A DNA stretch of 64,000 nucleotides from Polynucleobacter sp. JS-JIR-5-A7 (GTDB lineage Bacteria > Pseudomonadota > Gammaproteobacteria > Burkholderiales > Burkholderiaceae): the NCBI RefSeq assembly GCF_018687935.1, contig NZ_CP061308.1:53561-117560 (forward strand), written 5' to 3'. The notes below the pieces were generated by a model. The model saw only the letters and a list, made by a program, of their open reading frames with translations, was not told the origin of the DNA and ran no database searches. The position numbers and the translations under genes are program-made. Below are positions 58,695 through 64,000 of this stretch, piece after piece; the first letter of the stretch is position 1; each line of letters opens with the position of its first letter.

Positions 58695-60059
58695 ATGAAA
58701 AAATCGCTATTCGCAGTTGCAGCTATGTCAGCAGTTGCTGGCGCAGCTCAAGCACAATCCAGCGTTACCGTATATGGTATTTTGGACGTTGGTTTTATTA
58801 ACTCAAACTCATCAGTAACAGCAAGCGCTGCTCCTAACACCCCTGCACTTGGCGCTAATGGTTATTCGATTAACTACCCAGGTAATGGCACTTATGCGAA
58901 TGGTAATCTCAAGCAAACTCAAAGCGTTTTAGGACAGTCTGCTGAGCAAACTTCACGTTTAGGCTTCAAAGGTACCGAAGATTTGGGCGGTGGCACATCA
59001 GCATTCTTTACAGCTGAATTTACATTAGCCCCTAACGAACAAACCCTGTCTGGTAATGCGACTGGTGGTTTGAAGAACCGTCAAACTTTTGTTGGTTTAA
59101 AGAAAAACGGTATGGGTGATTTTGCAGTTGGTACACAGTACACCCCAATCCACGTAGCAATGGCTAAGACTGATGCTGGTCAGCAAAATAACTTGACAGG
59201 TAGCGCAATCTACACAGGTCAAGCTGACTCTGGTGTTGTTGGTGGCGTTGGCGGTAACCAAAATGCCTACACAACCCGTGTTTCAAATGCTTTGACATTG
59301 AATAGTGATGTTGTTGCAGGCTTCCAAGGTCATGCACTTGCCATTTTGAATAACAATAATGCTTCTTCTATCACTGGCGGTTCTAACAATGCACCTGCAA
59401 GCGGTATTGCAACAGGCGGCATGACAAATACAAATGGTTGGGGCTTAGGTCTTGATTACACTTGGAATAAGTTGTTTGTAACAGCTAACTACCAGGCTCT
59501 CAAGCAATTAACTTCTACAACAAACTACAATTCTTATAATGGTGGTACAGGTACTGGCGGTTCAGTTTCTGCAGCACAGTTGTTTGCAAATGCTAGCTCA
59601 ACAATTGCAACCGGTATGACAGCAACTGGTTCACCAGTTAATATCCAAGATAACCAAACCTATGTTGCCGCAACATATGACTTTGGTATTTTGAAAGCTT
59701 ACGCTAACTGGGTTAGCCGTAAAGCAAATGACACAGCTAATGCTAGTATCTACCAAAAGCGTCAGGCTGAGCAAATTGGTGTTCGTAGCTTTGTTACGCC
59801 AAACATTGAAGGTTGGGCAACTGCTGGTGTAGGCACATTTACACCATATGGTGTTAACCAAAATTCTGCTCATTTCAATGCATGGCAGTTAGGTTCTAAT
59901 TACTGGCTCAGCAAGCGTACAAACCTGTATGCTATCTACGGTCAGTATGCTCAAGCCACAACAGCATACAATGTTTACAGTACGAGTGGAACTGCAACTA
60001 CTGGCCAATCAAATATGAACGTAAGCAACTTTGCGCTTGGTGTGCGTCACACTTTCTAA
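58695..60059 (+). CDS. General porin, Burkholderiales type
   Basis: Outer-membrane trimeric porin of 454 residues. GGAG (58682-58685) is nine bases ahead of ATG 58695, preferred over 58680. The signal peptide is MKKSLFAVAAMSAVAGAAQA with cleavage before QSSVTVYG, the classic first strand of neisserial and burkholderial porins. RLGFKGTEDLGGGTSAFFTAEF, GGLKNRQTFVGLKKNGMGDFAVGTQYTP and the C-terminal strand ending NFALGVRHTF with terminal Phe (the BAM signal) are present. Ser/Thr/Asn/Gly-rich loops suggest surface variability. It has its own promoter and terminator. Confidence 0.94.
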   Translation: MKKSLFAVAAMSAVAGAAQAQSSVTVYGILDVGFINSNSSVTASAAPNTPALGANGYSINYPGNGTYANGNLKQTQSVLGQSAEQTSRLGFKGTEDLGGGTSAFFTAEFTLAPNEQTLSGNATGGLKNRQTFVGLKKNGMGDFAVGTQYTPIHVAMAKTDAGQQNNLTGSAIYTGQADSGVVGGVGGNQNAYTTRVSNALTLNSDVVAGFQGHALAILNNNNASSITGGSNNAPASGIATGGMTNTNGWGLGLDYTWNKLFVTANYQALKQLTSTTNYNSYNGGTGTGGSVSAAQLFANASSTIATGMTATGSPVNIQDNQTYVAATYDFGILKAYANWVSRKANDTANASIYQKRQAEQIGVRSFVTPNIEGWATAGVGTFTPYGVNQNSAHFNAWQLGSNYWLSKRTNLYAIYGQYAQATTAYNVYSTSGTATTGQSNMNVSNFALGVRHTF

Positions 60060-60094
60060 TATAAGCTGGTTATCTAAACTGGCCTAATTAGATT

Positions 60095-60126
60095 AAAGCC
60101 TGCTGTGAAAACAGCAGGCTTTTTTT
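60095..60126 (+). terminator. Terminator of the porin gene
   Basis: A perfect 12-bp stem (60095-60106 with 60111-60122) closes a GAAA tetraloop, and the T-run continues to 60126. It begins 35 bases after the porin stop. It is the strongest hairpin in the window, in keeping with a highly expressed gene. Confidence 0.93.
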
Positions 60127-60189
60127 ATGGCAAAAAATAAAGTGGCAATCTAATAGAAGGCATGTAAATCGCCTGTAATTCTGTGAATG

Positions 60190-62103
60190 CTATGGCTGCG
60201 GGCCAATTAGGCGAATTAAATCATTTTTTACATCTTTAATAACATTCTGCCAGTCATTGGGATTTTGTTGATTGTAGATTTTTGCTGTTGTGTACCATGG
60301 ACTCTCAGTTTTTTGAAATAGCCATCTCCAACAGGAATCAAATCGATTTAGTATCCACACGGGTTTTCCAAGGGCGCCCGCTAAATGTGCGGTTGAGGTA
60401 TCGACGGAAATAACCAAATCCAGGCAGTCTATAAAAGCGGCTGTGTCAGAAAAATCTGTAAATTCTCTTGCAAAGTTATGAAAGTTATCCTTTGCCCAAA
60501 AATTTTCTTTTTGGGTTAAAAGTTCACTCTCAGCAGGCTCACCCTTTTGAAGGCTGAAAAAGCTTGCATTTGGAGCATATTGGAGCTCTGAAATTAATGA
60601 GAAGTCTATATTTCTTCGGGCATTTATTGAATGCATTTCAGGTTGATTGGATCTAAATCCACCACTCCATACAAGTCCAATTTTAAATCCTTGATAAGGC
60701 TTGATAATCGATTCCCAATATGCTTTTTTATCTAAATTAGATTTTAGGTACCCCATCTTAGATGGGATCGAGTCTAAGGAAGTCTTGAAAAGAAATGGCA
60801 GACTTAACAGTGAAATGCGAAAGTCAAATTTGGTCTTCAAAATTAAGTGGTTTGACGTTATAGACTTAAGACCATCCAGATCCCTCAGTGTTTCTATAAG
60901 ACTTTCTTGGGCAAAAAGATGAATATTCGCCCCCAATCCATTTAGGAGGGGTATGTATCTGCAGAATTGAATGGTGTCCCCTAGGCCCTGCTCAAAGAAA
61001 ACAAGTATATTTTTTTCTTTAATGTCATCAATTGAATCTAGCTCTGGAATAGCGTTAAAAATACTAATAATTGGCGATTTATCGATCTTTTTGCGTGACT
61101 CATAATTCTTCCATCCTTCGGTAAAGTTTCCTAATTTAAGCTGGATATGGGATAAATTCCAAATCGCATCGGGGTAATCTTTTCTAAGCGTTAATACTTT
61201 TTCATAATTTTTGATGGCTTCTTTATGAAGATTTATTTCTTGTTGAATAACTGCTAAATTCCAGTAACCCTCATATGAGTTAGGGGCAAGTTGAATAGCT
61301 TTTTCTTGTGAGGCAATTGCTTGATCGTATTGCCCCAATTCTTTGAGAGCCCCCCCAATGTTTGACCATGCTTCAAAGTAATTTGGATGAATTTCAAGCG
61401 CAGTTTTATATGCATTCAAAGAATCGGAGAAATTTCGCATTAGGTATAGGGTTGATCCTAGGTTACACCAGCCCTCTGCGTATAGCGGGTTTAATGAAAC
61501 ACTTTTTGATAAACAATCAAATGCATCTTTAAGCTGAAATAGTTGTTTGAGGGCTAGGCCTTTATTATTCAATGCTTGATAGGATCTTGGGTTGAGTGAT
61601 AGGGCTAAATTGGCAAAAATTACAGATTCATTGGGGCAATTTAGCTCATTAAGAGTCGCAGATTTGCAGATGTAAGCATTCTCATACCCGGGCTTAAGTG
61701 CAATAGCCTTATCAAATGCATTTAAAGCTTCGCTAAATTTTTTTCTTTTTGATAAAGATAATCCGAGGTTAAGCCATGCATCAACATTGTCAGGGCATAA
61801 TATTGTGACCTTGGAATAGTGCGCAATTGCCTCGCTATGTTTTCCCGACCCTGATAGCGCATTTGCAAGGTTATATAAGATTGATACATCGTTAGGAGCA
61901 ATTTTTAACGCCCTATTTAAAAATTTTTCTGCCTCTAGTGATCGTCCTTGAGATCCCAAGATCAAGCCAATTATTGACAGTGCCGGTAGATTTTTTGGTT
62001 CCTTCAGTAACACCTTCATTAAAATCTGTTCAGCGGCATTTAAGTTTCCATTTTGGAAGAAATTAATTGCATTCTCAACCATTGAATAATTTTTCGTAGT
62101 CAT
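60190..62103 (-). CDS. TPR protein with glycosyltransferase-9-like C-terminal domain
   Basis: 637 residues. The first ~340 form about nine to ten TPR units (for example NLANALSGSGKHSEAIAHYSK, NKGLALKQLFQLKDAFDCLSK, NIGGALKELGQYDQAIASQEKA). The rest resembles heptosyltransferase-like family 9 enzymes: ILVFFEQGLGDTIQFCRYIPLL, FKIGLVWSGG, and LDLVISVDTSTAHLAGALGKPVWIL, then the WRWLFQKTESPWY end. Such proteins may glycosylate proteins or polysaccharides; the acceptor is unknown. No signal peptide. It is AT-rich and lies six bases after the 239-residue gene, with a paralogue beyond. Confidence 0.82.
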   Translation of the reverse strand: MTTKNYSMVENAINFFQNGNLNAAEQILMKVLLKEPKNLPALSIIGLILGSQGRSLEAEKFLNRALKIAPNDVSILYNLANALSGSGKHSEAIAHYSKVTILCPDNVDAWLNLGLSLSKRKKFSEALNAFDKAIALKPGYENAYICKSATLNELNCPNESVIFANLALSLNPRSYQALNNKGLALKQLFQLKDAFDCLSKSVSLNPLYAEGWCNLGSTLYLMRNFSDSLNAYKTALEIHPNYFEAWSNIGGALKELGQYDQAIASQEKAIQLAPNSYEGYWNLAVIQQEINLHKEAIKNYEKVLTLRKDYPDAIWNLSHIQLKLGNFTEGWKNYESRKKIDKSPIISIFNAIPELDSIDDIKEKNILVFFEQGLGDTIQFCRYIPLLNGLGANIHLFAQESLIETLRDLDGLKSITSNHLILKTKFDFRISLLSLPFLFKTSLDSIPSKMGYLKSNLDKKAYWESIIKPYQGFKIGLVWSGGFRSNQPEMHSINARRNIDFSLISELQYAPNASFFSLQKGEPAESELLTQKENFWAKDNFHNFAREFTDFSDTAAFIDCLDLVISVDTSTAHLAGALGKPVWILNRFDSCWRWLFQKTESPWYTTAKIYNQQNPNDWQNVIKDVKNDLIRLIGPQP

Positions 62104-62109
62104 TAATAT

Positions 62110-62829
62110 TTAAAAGTTTGAATACCAGCATGGAAAGGCAATATCTAGTTCGCCGAAGTATTTTTCTTCGTACTGCTCTCCTGAGCCGCCACAGAATCCT
62201 GATAATAAAGGTCTAACAGTTACCCCTTGTTGTAGATTTTTATCTAACATTCTTGTTAGGGGTTGCTCAAATATATTATTAGCGCCAACCTCATTTGTTT
62301 CTTCGTAGGCTGGTAATAGATACCGTTCAAAGTCATTAATGGAGGTAAAGAAAAATCTTGCATCGGCAATAAATTTGAGCTCAAAAGAACGCCAAAACAT
62401 ATTGGCAATGGAGTTATCTGATAAAAGAGCGGAAATTTTTTTAAAATTTCTACAAATAATTTTACCTGTACATTTATAAAAATAATTATTAGTTTTTAAG
62501 AGGTTAGAGTTATGAATAGCATATTTTATGATTTGGCCTTCAGCCCACCCCTTTCCACGAATTAAAACTTGATTGTTATCTTGCTCAAATCTTAGTTGCT
62601 CAACGTTGACGCCAAGTGATCTAAGGATCGAGAGTTCGGCATTACTTAGCACTAAAGAATTTGTTCCATCTGCAATTACTAGTTTTTTAAGACCTTGACT
62701 CACCCAAAAAAAAATCGACGCTTTAGTCGAAATAGATCTCATTTCTGGGCAAGACATTTTTAAGAAGGGGGTGTTCGGGTCGGGACTTATTGCAGTTGTT
62801 AATAACACTACAGGATCTAATCTATACAT
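62110..62829 (-). CDS. Unrecognised 239-residue protein, possibly glycosyltransferase-like
   Basis: Family not recognised. No signal peptide or membrane segment. The opening RLDPVVLLTTAISPDP is a beta-strand like that of nucleotide-sugar-dependent enzymes; KLVIADGTNS, then GKGWAEGQIIKYAIHNSNLLKTNNYFYKCTGKIICRNF, recalls the order seen in some GT-A-type sugar transferases, where a K-x-TGR/K segment follows a helix. The C-terminal part has GFCGGSGEQYEEKY. It is very AT-rich and lies between two TPR-glycosyltransferase paralogues. The enzyme idea is inference only. Confidence 0.5.
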   Translation of the reverse strand: MYRLDPVVLLTTAISPDPNTPFLKMSCPEMRSISTKASIFFWVSQGLKKLVIADGTNSLVLSNAELSILRSLGVNVEQLRFEQDNNQVLIRGKGWAEGQIIKYAIHNSNLLKTNNYFYKCTGKIICRNFKKISALLSDNSIANMFWRSFELKFIADARFFFTSINDFERYLLPAYEETNEVGANNIFEQPLTRMLDKNLQQGVTVRPLLSGFCGGSGEQYEEKYFGELDIAFPCWYSNF

Positions 62830-62880
62830 AGACTTATCTTTTCTAAGTTACTTATAAAAAAATTCGTAAATTAAATTCAT

Positions 62881-64000
62881 TTACCAAAGTATCTCATTTT
62901 TATCGATGTAAATATTCACCCAATCCCCCATACTCTCCTGACAATAAAGCATTGAGTTGGGGTACCAAGGACTATCCTGTCTGTCTAGTAGCCATCTCCA
63001 ATCAGGCACCCAAGGTAAAAGCACATTGGTTTTCTTTCCCAAGGCTCCGGCTAGGTGAGCCAGTGAGGTATCGATAGTGATGATCTCATCCATATTTTGG
63101 ATGATGGCTGCAGAATCTTCAAAGTCTTGGATTTGGGATCCCAAGTAGACAATCTCTGGATGGGAATCTAAGTATTGCTGGTCAGTAGAGCGCACTTCTT
63201 TCTGAATGAGGTATAAGTTAGCGCCCTTGCTCAGTTGCCCTAAAAGCTCTAGTGGAATAGGTCTGGTGTTGCCATGCTCCAAGTCAAACTTGATATTGCC
63301 AGAGCAGGCAATCCCAATATTCGACTTATCTTTTTTTAAGCTAAGTTTGGTTTTCCACTCCAAAACTTTGCTATCGCGCACTTTGAGATAGGGCACATTT
63401 GTGGGAATCGTATCAACCGTTGTTTTAAATAACAAGGGCAAACTACCTAAGGGAATTTGGTAGTCCACTGATTGATGGACTTGCCCAATTTGAGTCACGG
63501 GGCAATCAAACTGATATTTTAGTAATGGCAAGAGAGGGGCTTGTGTCTCAAGAGCCACTTCAACCCCCATCTGCATTAGCAAGGGTATATAGCGGCAAAA
63601 TTGCAAAGTATCCCCATAGCCTTGCTCGGACCAAACCAATACCTTCTTGTTTACTGCTTCTGCTAGCGAAGTGAGCTTTGGAATCTTGGGATGTAGATAA
63701 CTGTCGGCACCTTCTCTTAACCACCGATACTCATAATTTTGAAGGCCTGCTTCATAGTTACCAAGCAGCAGTTCGGCTAAGGCTTTATTCCAATGGGCGT
63801 TGTAATAATTGGGGTCAATCTTAATAGAGCGATCATAAGCTGCAATAGCCTGTGCGGTTTGTTTAAGCGCACTAAGTGTGTTGCCCATATTTGACCAAGC
63901 TACAGCATAGTTCGCATCTGCTTGACTAGCCTCTTTGTACGCCCCTAAGGCCTCTTTATATCTTTTGAGGTTATGAAGAGTAACGCCTTTGTTGGTTAAG
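62881..64000 (-). CDS. TPR protein with glycosyltransferase-9-like domain, 5' end outside window
   Basis: The frame is open to the right edge: codons upstream of the ATG at 63888 continue as TPR sequence (TNKGVTLHNLKRYKEALGAYKEA), so the true start lies beyond the window. About two and a half TPR units precede a family-9-like domain: VLVWSEQGYGDTLQFCRYIPLL, SNIGIACSGNIKF, MDEIITIDTSLAHLAGALGKKTNVLLPWVPDWRWLLDRQDSPWYPNSMLYCQ. It is clearly a paralogue of the gene at 60190-62103. Acceptor unknown. Confidence 0.82.
   Translation of the reverse strand, partial: LTNKGVTLHNLKRYKEALGAYKEASQADANYAVAWSNMGNTLSALKQTAQAIAAYDRSIKIDPNYYNAHWNKALAELLLGNYEAGLQNYEYRWLREGADSYLHPKIPKLTSLAEAVNKKVLVWSEQGYGDTLQFCRYIPLLMQMGVEVALETQAPLLPLLKYQFDCPVTQIGQVHQSVDYQIPLGSLPLLFKTTVDTIPTNVPYLKVRDSKVLEWKTKLSLKKDKSNIGIACSGNIKFDLEHGNTRPIPLELLGQLSKGANLYLIQKEVRSTDQQYLDSHPEIVYLGSQIQDFEDSAAIIQNMDEIITIDTSLAHLAGALGKKTNVLLPWVPDWRWLLDRQDSPWYPNSMLYCQESMGDWVNIYIDKNEILW

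Noticed and set aside
1..64000. tRNA or rRNA genes, CRISPR arrays, prophage, integrons and restriction or toxin-antitoxin systems
   Set aside because: Looked for in the gaps and among unknown frames; no cloverleaf, spaced direct repeats, integrase, or recognisable defence genes were seen.

Overview
The window is chromosomal DNA from a betaproteobacterium of the order Burkholderiales. The moderate GC content (roughly mid-40s percent by eye), compact genes and gene order (rpoC-str-S10-spc-alpha; mla-ibaG-murA-his-tat; lptM-lysA/cyaY; aroKB beside a PilQ-type secretin and ponA) point to Polynucleobacter or a close relative. This assignment rests on gene order and protein character read by eye, not on a database search. 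No tRNA, rRNA, CRISPR, prophage or plasmid signature was seen, and no gene-free stretch exceeds 300 bases.

Region 1 (1-20970) is the transcription/translation supercluster, all on the plus strand: the 3' half of rpoC, the str genes (rpsL rpsG fusA tuf), the S10 genes (rpsJ to rpsQ), the spc genes (rplN to secY, infA, rpmJ) and the alpha genes (rpsM rpsK rpsD rpoA rplQ). It closes at a UUCG-loop terminator. The larger gaps (before rpsL, rpsG, rpsJ, rplC, rplN and rpsD) hold promoters, terminators or hairpins, so the cluster is probably several transcription units with their own leaders.

Region 2 (21039-31454) is mixed housekeeping: cutA-dsbD-MOSC on plus; hemB and engB on minus; a diheme cytochrome c4 on plus; lptM-lysA on minus facing cyaY; then aroB-aroK with a very short PilQ-like secretin and a one-membrane-segment protein, all on minus. 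Region 3 (31568-41068) has ponA (PBP1a), a RAYT-type transposase followed by an inverted repeat, and gltB-gltD for glutamate synthesis.

Region 4 (41079-57023) starts with the Mla phospholipid-transport genes in the order F-E-D-A-C-B, then an ABC-2 exporter pair, ibaG and murA. The histidine pathway follows (hisG D, C inverted, B H A F I E), then a HIT hydrolase and tatABC. Region 5 (57020-64000) has a Sel1/TPR-like protein, a general porin with its own promoter and terminator, and an AT-rich minus-strand group of two TPR-glycosyltransferase paralogues around an unrecognised 239-residue protein. One paralogue runs off the right edge.

The least explained items are the reduced pilus-type locus, the in-place inversion of hisC, the leader structures in the ribosomal cluster, the RAYT with its inverted repeat, and the AT-rich TPR-glycosyltransferase group.
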